This document shows positions 49,256-57,316 of a stretch of 64,000 nucleotides of DNA, piece after piece. The stretch is from NCBI GenBank assembly GCA_000720845.1, contig JODU01000027.1, positions 1 to 64,000 of the forward strand. Reading direction: 5' to 3'. The notes under the pieces are model-generated. The model was not told where the DNA came from. It worked only from the letters and a program-made list of their open reading frames with translations, and did no database searches. How positions within the stretch are numbered: position 1 is the stretch's first letter; each line of letters opens with the position of its first letter. This DNA is from Kitasatospora aureofaciens (GTDB lineage: Bacteria; Actinomycetota; Actinomycetes; Streptomycetales; Streptomycetaceae). The translations under genes and the position numbers were made by a program.

Positions 49256-49786
49256 TCAGTAGTGGGTGGCGTTGCGGGTGGTGTCGGCGTCCAGGGGGAG
49301 GAGGAAGGTGCGGGTGAAGTCCAGGACGGTGGTGTCCGCCTGGTTGTGGGCGGTGGTGTGGCAGGTGATGACTCCGGTGTCGGGCCGGCTCTCGGAGGTG
49401 CGGCGGGTGAGGATCTTCGTTTCGGCGTAGAGGGTGTCGCCGATGTGGACGGGCGCGGTGAATCGCACCCGGTCGACGGCGAGGTTGGCGGTAGTCAGGC
49501 CGCTGATGCTGCGGACGGTCATGCCGGCGACGAGGTTGAGGGTGACGCCGGAGCAGACGAGGATGCGGCCCCACGGGGTTTGGCTGCTGTAGTGGGCGTC
49601 GGTGTGGATGGGGGCGACGTTGCCGCTCAGGGCGGAGCCGAGGAGGTTGTCGAGTTCGGTGACGGTCCGGCCGGGCCGGTGCTCGATGATCAGGCCGGGG
49701 GAGAGCTCGGGGTAGGAGAGCCCGACGTTCTCGCGGATCCGGTCCTTACCGGTCTGGCGGTAGCCGTGGGGCGGTTCGGGGGTCAT
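49256..49786 (-). CDS. MaoC-family dehydratase
   Basis: 176 residues from ATG at 49786 (ATGA overlap with the HpcH gene). Hot-dog fold with VTELDNLLGSALSGN, the hydratase-2 region APIHTDAHYSSQTPWGRILV, and the C-terminal FTAPVHIGDTLYAETKI. The usual catalytic Asp (G-D-x2-P-x-H) is Asn here. The same change occurs, as far as I recall, in MaoC proteins paired with CitE-like lyases. It should hydrate or dehydrate an acyl-CoA or acyl-ACP. Pairing with the HpcH/HpaI gene suggests mesaconyl/citramalyl-type chemistry, but the substrate is not determined. Confidence 0.85.
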   Translation of the reverse strand: MTPEPPHGYRQTGKDRIRENVGLSYPELSPGLIIEHRPGRTVTELDNLLGSALSGNVAPIHTDAHYSSQTPWGRILVCSGVTLNLVAGMTVRSISGLTTANLAVDRVRFTAPVHIGDTLYAETKILTRRTSESRPDTGVITCHTTAHNQADTTVLDFTRTFLLPLDADTTRNATHY

Positions 49787-50640
49787 GACGTGCGGTCTGC
49801 TTCGGCGACCAGCGCGCGGGCCCGGTTGAAGAAGGGGGTGCCGCGCATCTGCCCGTCCACGGTGGTCACCGTTCCCCCGCTGGCGTCGGCGGCGGCAACG
49901 ACGGCGCGGGCCTGGGTGATTTCGTCGGCGGTGGGGGTGAAGACGTCGTTGATCACCTGGACGTGACGGGGGTGGACGCAGCCCTTGCCGTAGAAGCCGA
50001 GTTCCTTGGCCCGCTCGGCGTCGCGGCGCAGGATGCCGGGGTCGTCGAGGTTCCAGGTGGGGGCGTCGATGGCGGGGAGGTTCGCGGCGGTGGCCGCGTT
50101 GATGAGGGCCGAGCGGGCGTAGTGGAGGGCTTCCCAGCCCAGACCGCAGCTGACGGAGGCTGCGTAGTCGGCGGAGCCGAAGATGACGCCGCCGAGCCGG
50201 GGCGCGCGCATGATCGCGGGGAGGGTGGTGAAGGCCCGGGGGCTTTCGATCAGCGCCCAGATGTCGGGTGTGTAGTCGTTGGTGTCGAGGGCGGCGGCGA
50301 CGAGTTCGATGTCGCGGTCTGATTCCACCTTGGGGATCACGATGAGGTCGGGCCGGGCGGTGTAGGCGGCGAGGGCGGCGAGGTCCTTGATGCCGTCGAG
50401 GGTCGTGAGGCTGTTCATCCGGATGCCGAGGGTGCACGGCGGGTCGGGAAGGGCGAAGAACGCCTCGGAGGCGGTGCGGGCAGTCTGCTTGTCGGCCGGG
50501 GCGACGGAGTCCTCGATGTCGACGACGGCGACCGCGGCGCCGGACTGCTGCGCGCCGGCGAAGCGGTCTGTGTGCAGGCCGGGGGTGATGATCCAGGCCC
50601 GTCCGGGCCGACGGTTGGTGCTGGTCATATGGGTGGTCAC
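49783..50640 (-). CDS. HpcH/HpaI-family (CitE-like) acyl-CoA lyase
   Basis: 285 residues. TIM-barrel of the citrate-lyase-beta type: VVDIEDSVAPADKQTAR, TLGIRMNSLTTLDG, LIVIPKVESDRD, WALIESPRAFTTLPAI, and the metal-binding FGSADYAASVSCG. The C-terminus GKGCVHPRHVQVINDVFTPT is typical. It should cleave or form a C-C bond in a 3-hydroxyacyl thioester, for example malyl- or citramalyl-CoA. Coupled to MaoC downstream and overlapping the ACP stop upstream, so it may act on an ACP-bound intermediate. Confidence 0.88.
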   Translation of the reverse strand: MTTHMTSTNRRPGRAWIITPGLHTDRFAGAQQSGAAVAVVDIEDSVAPADKQTARTASEAFFALPDPPCTLGIRMNSLTTLDGIKDLAALAAYTARPDLIVIPKVESDRDIELVAAALDTNDYTPDIWALIESPRAFTTLPAIMRAPRLGGVIFGSADYAASVSCGLGWEALHYARSALINAATAANLPAIDAPTWNLDDPGILRRDAERAKELGFYGKGCVHPRHVQVINDVFTPTADEITQARAVVAAADASGGTVTTVDGQMRGTPFFNRARALVAEADRTS

Positions 50641-50867
50641 CTTCCGTTGCGCTGGGTGGTGATGAGGCGGTCGAGCTGGCCGAGGGTGGCGGCCTCCTTG
50701 ATGTCGCTGTCGCTGATGTCGAGGCCGTAGCGGTCGGTCAGGAGGACGGAGAGCTCCACGACGGCGAGGGAGTCGAATCCGGCGTGGTCGAGGGTGGCGT
50801 CGTCGGTGAGCCGGTCGGCGGGCAGCTTGAGGTCGTGGATCAGGATGCGGATCAGGTCACCGGTCAT
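50637..50867 (-). CDS. Acyl carrier protein
   Basis: 76 residues. The phosphopantetheine site is the Ser of DHAGFDSLAVVELSVLLTDR, in the normal D-S-L context near residue 33. Helical ACP pattern throughout (LIRILIHDLKLPADRLTDDA; DIKEAATLGQLDRLI). It needs a phosphopantetheinyl transferase from elsewhere, since none is in the window. Sandwiched between KAS III and the lyase, overlapping both, so the three almost certainly act together on a carrier-bound acyl chain. Confidence 0.9.
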   Translation of the reverse strand: MTGDLIRILIHDLKLPADRLTDDATLDHAGFDSLAVVELSVLLTDRYGLDISDSDIKEAATLGQLDRLITTQRNGR

Positions 50868-51864
50868 GTCCGGCTCCTTCTGGGATGCGGGTGGGGGAGA
50901 GGCCGGGCCAGGTGAGCGTTGCGGCGCCCCAGGTCAATCCGGCGCCGAACGCGGTGAGCAGGATGCGGTGGCCGGGCTTCAGGCAGCCGTCCGCGGCAGA
51001 TTGGGCCAGGAGCAGGGGGATGGAGGCGGCGCCGGTGTTTCCGACCTCGGCGATGTTGCCGAGCCGACGGCCGTCGGAGATGCCGAGCCGGCGGGCGACG
51101 AAGGAGGTGATCCGGCTGTTGGCCTGGTGCGGGGCCAAGCGGTCGACCTCCGTGAGGTCCCATCCCGCGGCGGTGGCGGCCTGGCGGGAGGCGGTGGACA
51201 TGCGGTCGACGGCATGCCGGAAGACATCGGCTCCGTCCATGTGCAGAGCGCCGGGCCGGGAGGCACGGATCAGATCGGCGCCGGTGCCGTCGCTGCCCAG
51301 TACCACCGGCCCCAGCGCCCCAGCCTCGTCCGCGCTGCCGCAGCGCAGCACCACGGCTCCGGCGCCGTCCCCGAACAGCGGGACAGTCGCGCGGTCCCCA
51401 GGGTCGGGAAGGGCGGCGAGGCGGTCGGCGCCGACGACCAGGACGGTCCGTGCGGTGCCAGCGGCGATGAGCCCGGCCGCGGTGGCCAGGCCGTAGAGAA
51501 AGCCGGTGCAGCCGGCCGCGAGGTCGAAGGCGGGGATGCCGGTCAGCCCGAGCCGGGTGGCGACGGCGGGGGCGGTGGCCGGGCAGCATCGGTCAGGGGT
51601 GGTCGTGGCCACCACCAGGGCCTGAACCGGGGCCGGTTCGCCCCCGGCGAGGGCCTGGGCGGCGGCCTGTGCGGCGAGGTCGGTCGTGGACAGGTCCGCC
51701 CCGGCCACGTGCCGCCGGGTGATGCCGGTCCGCGAGCGGATCCACTCGTCCGTGGTGTCCAGGCGCGCGGTCAGGTCGGCGTTCGAGACGGTGCGCGGGG
51801 GCAGCGCTGCACCGATCGTGCAGACGACGGCCGCCCTCCCGGCCGGCTGGAGTGCGGCGGTCAT
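50857..51864 (-). CDS. KAS III (FabH-like) ketosynthase
   Basis: 335 residues. The catalytic triad is in place: Cys in DLAAGCTGFLYGLATA, His in LAPHQANSRITSFVARRLGI, Asn in EVGNTGAASIPLLLAQSA. Further FabH marks are TDEWIRSRTGITRRH and FGDGAGAVVLR. It should condense an acyl-CoA starter with malonyl-ACP or transfer an acyl group to the adjacent ACP. Being in a pathway operon without other fatty-acid synthase genes, it is more likely a secondary-metabolism enzyme than housekeeping FabH. Confidence 0.9.
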   Translation of the reverse strand: MTAALQPAGRAAVVCTIGAALPPRTVSNADLTARLDTTDEWIRSRTGITRRHVAGADLSTTDLAAQAAAQALAGGEPAPVQALVVATTTPDRCCPATAPAVATRLGLTGIPAFDLAAGCTGFLYGLATAAGLIAAGTARTVLVVGADRLAALPDPGDRATVPLFGDGAGAVVLRCGSADEAGALGPVVLGSDGTGADLIRASRPGALHMDGADVFRHAVDRMSTASRQAATAAGWDLTEVDRLAPHQANSRITSFVARRLGISDGRRLGNIAEVGNTGAASIPLLLAQSAADGCLKPGHRILLTAFGAGLTWGAATLTWPGLSPTRIPEGAGHDR

Positions 51865-52886
51865 CGGGTGGCTGCCTTAAGCTGACGGGCGACCTCGCCG
51901 ATCAGGTCTTCCTGTCCGGCGACGACCTGCCGCTTGCCAAGGGCGAGGAACAGGTCGACGGGGTCGACGCCTTCGGCGCGGGCGGTCTCCAGGACGGGCC
52001 GCTTGAAGCCGGAGAACACCCCGGCCAGGCCGCTGGCCACGGCGATCGAGTCGATGGACGGTGGGGCCTTCATCAGGCGGTCGGCGGCGACGTCGGCGGC
52101 GGCCAGGATCTGGCGCAAGCCGATCCCGGTGGGGATGCCGCGGCGTTCCAGGACGGCCACGAGGACTTCGAGCGGGGCGTTGCCGGCCCCGGCGCCGAAC
52201 CCCCGGGCCGTCGCGTCGATGACCGACGCCCCGGCGTCCACGGCGGCCAGGCTGTTCGCCACCGCCAGACCCAGGTTGTTATGGCCGTGGAAGATCACCG
52301 GTACGTCGACGGCGGAGACGATGGCGTTGACGCGCTCGGTGACGTCGCCCGGGAGGTAGTGGCCCGCGGAGTCCATGATGCCGACCGCCTGGGCGCCGAA
52401 CTTGACCATCAGGGCACACTGTTCGGCGAGTTCGCCCGGGCCGGTCATGTGGCTCATGAGCAGGACGCCCTGGGCTTCGGCTCCGAGGTCGCGGACGACG
52501 CCGAGGTGGCGCTCGGTGACGTCGGCCTCGGTGCAGTGGGCGGCGATCCGTACGACGTCGGCGCCGTGGTGGACGGCGGCCGCCAGGTCGCGGGAGGTTC
52601 CCCAGCCGGGGGCCATGAAGACGCCCATCCGTGACGAGGTGAGGGCCTCGCGGACGGTGGTGAGCATCGTGGCGTCATCCAGCCGGGCGCGGCCGATCTG
52701 GAGGCTGGAGGCGCCCAGCCCGTTGCCGTGGCCGACCTCCACCACCGGCACTTTGGCGGCGTTCGCGACGGTGGCGTAGGCGCGGAGCTGGCCGGCGTCG
52801 AGCTGGTGGCCGACGGCGTGGTGGCCGTCGCGCAGGGTCGGGTCGTGCAGCAGGATCCGGGGCCGCGGGCGCGGGGGTGCGGTCAT
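51861..52886 (-). CDS. mhpE: 4-hydroxy-2-oxovalerate aldolase
   Basis: About 341 residues from the ATG at 52886; an ATG at 52904 is also in frame. HMGL-like TIM barrel: metal/substrate motif LLHDPTLRDGHHAVGHQL, AAHCTEADVTERHL, GIMDSAGHYLPGDV, and the second metal site in IFHGHNNLGLAVANSLAA. The C-terminal domain is of the DmpG/BphI type. It splits 4-hydroxy-2-oxoacids to pyruvate and an aldehyde, which is channelled to the partner dehydrogenase encoded 14 bases upstream. It overlaps the KAS III start by 4 bases. Confidence 0.92.
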   Translation of the reverse strand: MTAPPRPRPRILLHDPTLRDGHHAVGHQLDAGQLRAYATVANAAKVPVVEVGHGNGLGASSLQIGRARLDDATMLTTVREALTSSRMGVFMAPGWGTSRDLAAAVHHGADVVRIAAHCTEADVTERHLGVVRDLGAEAQGVLLMSHMTGPGELAEQCALMVKFGAQAVGIMDSAGHYLPGDVTERVNAIVSAVDVPVIFHGHNNLGLAVANSLAAVDAGASVIDATARGFGAGAGNAPLEVLVAVLERRGIPTGIGLRQILAAADVAADRLMKAPPSIDSIAVASGLAGVFSGFKRPVLETARAEGVDPVDLFLALGKRQVVAGQEDLIGEVARQLKAATR

Positions 52887-52900
52887 GGGCGGGTTTCCCT

Positions 52901-53770
52901 TCATCGGGAGCCGGCGGCCGTCTGCTCGGCGAGGAGGACGGCGGCGGCGTTGATGATGTCGACGCTTCCGGCGTGGCGGGGCAGGCGGCCGCCGCAGACG
53001 GTCACCTCCACCGCGACCGAGATCCGGCCCGGGGCGACGGCGAGCGAGGTCACCTTGAACCCGGGCGTGTAGGCGCGCACGGAGTGGGCGGCGGCCGCGA
53101 TGCTCGTGCGGACCGGAGCCGGGCGGATGCCGTCCGCGAGGACGGTCATGGCCACCCGGAACGGCGGAGCGGGCCGGGCGGGGCTGAGGTTGACCATCAC
53201 CTTCGCCTCCCGGGTGCCGGTGAAGGTCCGGATCGCGGCCGAGGTGGTGGCGATGTACTGGTCGAGGTTCAGGCGGGTGGCCCGGCCGGCGCTCGCGCTC
53301 GCCCCGGTGGAGACCACCTCGATGTAGGTGGGGGCGCAGCGCTGGGAGATGGCGTGCAGGATCGGGATGGCCGCCTGCCCGCCGCAGCTGACGAGGTTCA
53401 GGTGCCGGTGGCCCGCCGACCGGTGGCTGGTGACGCCCGGGACGATGACCGTGCCGAGGTCCGCGGGCGTCAGGTCGATCAGGGTGGTGCCGGTCGGCCG
53501 CAGCGCCGCCCAGTGCTCGGCGTGGCTGTCGGCGTTGCTGGCGTCGAAGACCACATCGAAGGGGCCGGCTTCCACCACGGCGCGGATGCCGCCGGCGGTG
53601 GTCGGATGGCCCATGTCGGCCGCCCGGCGCAGGCCCAGACTGTTCCGGTCACGGCCTGCCACCAGGGCCAGTTCCAGTGCCGCCGACCGGCGGATCTTGT
53701 CGGCGAGGTCGATCCCGATCAGGCCCGCGCCGAGTACGGCGACGCGCAGACGCTGTCCATCAGGGGCCAT
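52901..53770 (-). CDS. mhpF: Acetaldehyde dehydrogenase (acylating)
   Basis: 289 residues from ATG at 53770, preceded by AAGGAG. N-terminal Rossmann fold (LRVAVLGAGLIGIDLADKIR), catalytic Cys in NLVSCGGQAAIPILHA, and SARPAPPFRVAMT in the dimer region, the DmpF/BphJ pattern. It oxidises short aldehydes to acyl-CoA with NAD and CoA, taking the aldehyde directly from the aldolase. Here it would supply acetyl-, propionyl- or another acyl-CoA to the KAS III and ACP. Confidence 0.92.
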   Translation of the reverse strand: MAPDGQRLRVAVLGAGLIGIDLADKIRRSAALELALVAGRDRNSLGLRRAADMGHPTTAGGIRAVVEAGPFDVVFDASNADSHAEHWAALRPTGTTLIDLTPADLGTVIVPGVTSHRSAGHRHLNLVSCGGQAAIPILHAISQRCAPTYIEVVSTGASASAGRATRLNLDQYIATTSAAIRTFTGTREAKVMVNLSPARPAPPFRVAMTVLADGIRPAPVRTSIAAAAHSVRAYTPGFKVTSLAVAPGRISVAVEVTVCGGRLPRHAGSVDIINAAAVLLAEQTAAGSR

Positions 53771-53840
53771 CGGACGCTCCTTCGTACGGAAAGAGGGCTG
53801 GAGAGGTGCAAAGACGGCGGAACGCCGGGCACCAAGGGGG

Positions 53841-54641
53841 TTAGTGGACGTGCAGTGCGACCGGCGGCAGATGGGGCGAGTAGGCGCGGACCGTGCTCCG
53901 GGCATCCAGCGGGAGGCTGGCGTGCACGGCCCCGGCCAGGACCAGCTGTCCGGCACGCAGCTTGTCGCCGCAGCGGTGCAGCCGCCCGGCGAGCCAGGCC
54001 AGAGCGTGGAGCGGGTGGCCGAGGACGGCTCGGCCTTCCCCGGTGGCGACGGCAATGCCGTCGACGCTGACGACCAACTGCTCGGCGGCCAGGTCCATGT
54101 CCGCGCTGAGCGGCATCATGGGCCCGGTGACGACCTGGGCGCAGGACGCGTTGTCGGCGATGCTGTCAGCGACCGTAAGACGCCAGCTGGTGAATCGGGT
54201 GTCGATCACTTCCAGGGCGAGGAACACCTCCTTCACCGCCGCCCGCGCCTCCTCGACGCCCACGTTCCCGCCCGTCAGGTCGCAACCGAGCCGGAACGCG
54301 ATCTCGGCCTCCACTCGCGGCTGCATCAGCGCGCACCGGGCCATGGTGCTGCCGGCGGGCAGCATCATGTGGTCCAGCAGGACACCCGAGTCCGGCTCGT
54401 CGACGCCCATCTGCTCCTGCATGGCCCGAGAGGTCACCCCGGCCTTGTGGCCGACGACGCGGGCGCCGCCCGCGACCTGCCGGGCCACCGCCGCCGCCTG
54501 CACGCGGTAGGCCGTCTCCAGCGACAGATCCGGCCGCCGGACGGTCAAAGCTTCGATCGGAATTTGCTTGCACTCCGCCGTCAGCAGAGCCGACGCCGTA
54601 GCGTCGATCCAGCGGTCGTCCTGGTTGTCCTGGTCATGCAA
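53841..54641 (-). CDS. mhpD: 2-keto-4-pentenoate hydratase
   Basis: 266 residues from TTG at 54641, which has GGAGGG six bases upstream; longer starts have no ribosome site. FAH-fold hydratase: ARVVGHKAGVTSRAMQEQMG, DSGVLLDHMMLPAGSTM, metal-binding PRVEAEIAFRLG, FLALEVIDTR, then GEGRAVLGHPLHALAWLAG. It adds water to 2-hydroxypenta-2,4-dienoate-type acids to give the 4-hydroxy-2-oxoacid used by the aldolase. First gene of the eight-gene operon; no ring-cleaving dioxygenase is present to make its usual substrate. Confidence 0.88.
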   Translation of the reverse strand: MHDQDNQDDRWIDATASALLTAECKQIPIEALTVRRPDLSLETAYRVQAAAVARQVAGGARVVGHKAGVTSRAMQEQMGVDEPDSGVLLDHMMLPAGSTMARCALMQPRVEAEIAFRLGCDLTGGNVGVEEARAAVKEVFLALEVIDTRFTSWRLTVADSIADNASCAQVVTGPMMPLSADMDLAAEQLVVSVDGIAVATGEGRAVLGHPLHALAWLAGRLHRCGDKLRAGQLVLAGAVHASLPLDARSTVRAYSPHLPPVALHVH

Positions 54642-54794
54642 GGCAATCCCTCCTCGGGGCATACGGCATCCCATGCGGTGTGCAGACGCGGGCTCGGAGC
54701 AGATCTGTTGCGGCACTTCGGCCGCCGGGCTCGGGCCTGATGAACAGTCAACCTGCGGGCCGTACGCAGCGGTACGGTGAGGGGCAGGCCAAGC

Positions 54795-54813
54795 GGTATA
54801 TCGGGTATATCGG
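54795..54813. promoter_or_regulatory. Tandem GGTATATCGG repeat before the regulator
   Basis: GGTATATCGG occurs at 54795-54804 and again, sharing one G, at 54804-54813, eleven bases before the ATG at 54825. It could combine a -10 region with an operator. The divergent operon promoter must lie in the same 183-base gap (54642-54824). Confidence 0.5.
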
Positions 54814-54824
54814 GGCAGGTGCTC

Positions 54825-56198
54825 ATGACCACGCGGACACCGAACACCCAGCTCAGCGCCCTTGTCGCTGAATCCGGGCTCACCTACGAGGCGCTAGCCA
54901 AGGCAGTCCGCGCCGTCGCCGCCGAATGCGGCGACCGTTTACATACGAACAAGTCCAACGTCGAGCACTGGCTCAGCGGATCCGTGCCCCGCGGCAACAC
55001 GCCCCGCTACCTCGCAGTCGCCCTCTCTCGGCGCCTGGGCCGCCTCCTGACCCTCGCCGACCTCGGCCTGCCCTGCCCAGCAGAGCCAGACAGTGACACC
55101 ATCGGACTGTCCCTCGGGAGCGACCCGCTGGATGCCCTGCTGCCGATGTGGAGGTACGAGTTGGACCGCCGCCGCTTCCTGTCGGCATCCGCCTACTCCG
55201 TGGCCGCCGCCGCCCTGCCCCTCAGCCACGTCCAGGACATCGCCGCCCGCACCGCGGCCGCCCGCAGCGGCTCCACCGTCGGCATGGCCGAGGTCGCCGC
55301 CGTCCGCGACATGATCCATGCCTTCTCCGAAATGGACGAACGCCACGGCGGTCAACACGGCCGCAGCGCCCTGGTCACCTACCTCCGCGACGACGTCGCC
55401 CCGCTGTGCCGGGCCCGGTTCCGTAGCGACGACGTCCGCCAGCAGATGCTCTCCGCCGCCAGCCGCGGCGTTCACCTGCTGGGCTGGAAAAGCTACGACG
55501 CAGGTCAACAGGGCCTCGCCCAGCGCTACTACCTTCAGTCCTACGCCCTGGCCGCCGAATCCGGTCTGCGCGGGCACGACGGATTCGTGATGCGCACGAT
55601 GGCCATGCAAGGCCTCAAGCTCCACCGCCCCGAGCACTGCCTGGGCCTGGCCGAGACTGGCCTGAACCGGGCCAAGGGCCGGGTGGACGCCCAGACCGAA
55701 GCCCTCTTCCGCGTCGTTCACGCCCACACCCTGGCCAAGATCGGCAAGCACCGTGCGGCGCTGGCTGAGGTCGATCATGCCCGCACCCTGCTGACCGGTG
55801 CCCCCGGCGACGAGGTGCCGTTCTGGGCACTGGCCTGGGGCCCGCCGGCCGCATCGGTGTACTCCCGCACCGCCAAGGTCCACGAGACCGTGGGAGACCA
55901 CCGGGCCGCCGCCGAGCACTACGCGCTGGCTGCCACCGCGCGCCCGGCCGACACGTACGCACGCATTGTCGCCCTGGACCTGGTCGCGGGCGCGGAGATG
56001 CACCTCAAGCGCGGCAGCATCGAGCAGGCGTGCCTTACGTGGCACAAAGCCATCGACAACATGGGCGGTGTCCGCTCCGTCCGCACCCGCAAGGCGGTCG
56101 CCCGCATGCGCAGCGACCTCGCGCGGTTCCGGGCCCGGGGCTTGCGATGCGTGGCCGAGCTCGACGAACGAGGACGCGACTTCCTCGCCGGCGCGTGA
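54825..56198 (+). CDS. XRE-type regulator with TPR region, divergent to the pathway operon
   Basis: About 457 residues from ATG at 54825. N-terminal helix-turn-helix (SALVAESGLTYEALAKAVRA, then TNKSNVEHWLSGSVP), a TAT-like motif-bearing middle (RRRFLSASAYSVAAAALPLS) and helical repeats (RYYLQSYALAAESGLRGHDG, VHAHTLAKIGKHRAALAEVD, HYALAATARPADTYARIVAL). This is a common Streptomyces regulator type. Being divergent to the hydratase gene, it is the likely controller of the eight-gene operon, possibly through the GGTATATCGG repeat. Confidence 0.82.
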   Translation: MTTRTPNTQLSALVAESGLTYEALAKAVRAVAAECGDRLHTNKSNVEHWLSGSVPRGNTPRYLAVALSRRLGRLLTLADLGLPCPAEPDSDTIGLSLGSDPLDALLPMWRYELDRRRFLSASAYSVAAAALPLSHVQDIAARTAAARSGSTVGMAEVAAVRDMIHAFSEMDERHGGQHGRSALVTYLRDDVAPLCRARFRSDDVRQQMLSAASRGVHLLGWKSYDAGQQGLAQRYYLQSYALAAESGLRGHDGFVMRTMAMQGLKLHRPEHCLGLAETGLNRAKGRVDAQTEALFRVVHAHTLAKIGKHRAALAEVDHARTLLTGAPGDEVPFWALAWGPPAASVYSRTAKVHETVGDHRAAAEHYALAATARPADTYARIVALDLVAGAEMHLKRGSIEQACLTWHKAIDNMGGVRSVRTRKAVARMRSDLARFRARGLRCVAELDERGRDFLAGA

Positions 56199-56200
56199 CG

Positions 56201-56941
56201 TCAGCGGTGTTCGTAGAAGCGGCGGACGATCGGCTCCAGATAATCCGCGTGCGGGCCCTTTAGACCGATCAGTTCGTCCGGCGAGCGCACAAAGGCGATG
56301 TTGTCGAGTTCAGCTTCGCGGCCCTCGACACGCTCGGCTGCCGCAGCAGCAGTGAAGTGAGCGCGCAGCGTTGCCTCGGGAAGGGCGGGGGCCAGGTAGG
56401 TCAGGCCGACGCTGCCGTTCTCTCCGCGAGTGACGACCCACAGCTCCAGCTCCTCGGCTGCGGTGCCGATTCCCAGTTCTTCGGCTAGCTCGCGCGCGGC
56501 CTGGCCGGCCAGTGCCGCCTCGTCCAGTACCGCGCCGGCCTGGGGAGGCTCCACGGACCCGCCGGGGAGTTGCCAGCGGCCCGGGGCGGCTGTCAAGGGT
56601 GACATCCTCGCTGTCAGTACGCGGCCGTCGTCAGTCGGCTGGACGACGTTCACGAACAACGAGGGCAGCGCGATGGCGCCGGGAACGCGCCGCAAGGCGT
56701 AGTGCCGGTAGGTCACACGCACCCACGACAGGCGCAGGATGCCCGGCTCGGACCATTCCATTCCCCCACACGCCACCACCGGCCCGTCAAAGAGAGTGGG
56801 GTTGGCCTTGACCGCCATGTCCCATACCCGGTCTCGGGCCTCAGCGTCCTGGGGTGGCAGCGGCGGCTCCGCGGCTTCGGTCAGCGAGAGCCGTTCAGCG
56901 TCGAAGAGGGCAATGCCCGCAGGGGGCAGCGTCTCGGTCAC
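56201..56941 (-). CDS. Nudix hydrolase
   Basis: 246 residues. The Nudix box appears as LPGGSVEP, a longer-than-usual insert, then AGQAARELAEELGIG (core R-E-L-x-E-E-L-G). The N-terminal half (GPVVACGGMEWSEPGILRLS; YRHYALRRVP) is a separate domain. It hydrolyses nucleoside diphosphate-linked substrates; which one is unknown. The insert inside the box may alter geometry. It ends two bases after the convergent XRE-TPR gene, so no room for a long terminator. Confidence 0.8.
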   Translation of the reverse strand: MTETLPPAGIALFDAERLSLTEAAEPPLPPQDAEARDRVWDMAVKANPTLFDGPVVACGGMEWSEPGILRLSWVRVTYRHYALRRVPGAIALPSLFVNVVQPTDDGRVLTARMSPLTAAPGRWQLPGGSVEPPQAGAVLDEAALAGQAARELAEELGIGTAAEELELWVVTRGENGSVGLTYLAPALPEATLRAHFTAAAAAERVEGREAELDNIAFVRSPDELIGLKGPHADYLEPIVRRFYEHR

Positions 56942-57163
56942 CGGCCCATCGTAGAGCCCGCTCCCGGACCGACCGCCGACTCCTCATTGACGGCCGGAGC
57001 GAACCGTCGAAGACCAGCGACCGAGCACCGTTCACCGTGGGCGTGGCAAGCCGGATTACCGCCTGCGAAGTGCAGGTGCCGGTTGTGAGCACGTGCCCCG
57101 GGCTGTGCCCAGTACCAGACAGCCCCCACTGAGCGGTTCAGCAGGAGCGCGGTGATGGCCGGT
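56942..57163. other. No gene recognised
   Basis: Upstream of the Nudix gene, with only short arginine-rich frames. It should contain the Nudix promoter; I see no clear -10/-35 pair. Confidence 0.4.
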
Positions 57164-57189
57164 GCCGCGAAGCGGTGAGGCTTCGCGGC
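57164..57189. terminator. 10-bp stem-loop downstream of the four-repeat DNA-binding gene
   Basis: GCCGCGAAGC pairs with GCTTCGCGGC over a 6-nt loop, 127 bases past the stop at 57317. The bases between hold no gene. Confidence 0.5.
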
Positions 57190-57316
57190 GGAGAGGTGGC
57201 TGGCCTCTCCATGCCGGCCATCGTGCGGCGTCTGGCCCGCCGGGAGTTCGTCGTTCCCTTCAACCAGAGGCCGCGGTCCTACGGTATCCCGTGGGGTGTG
57301 GTTCGGTGTGCTGCTG

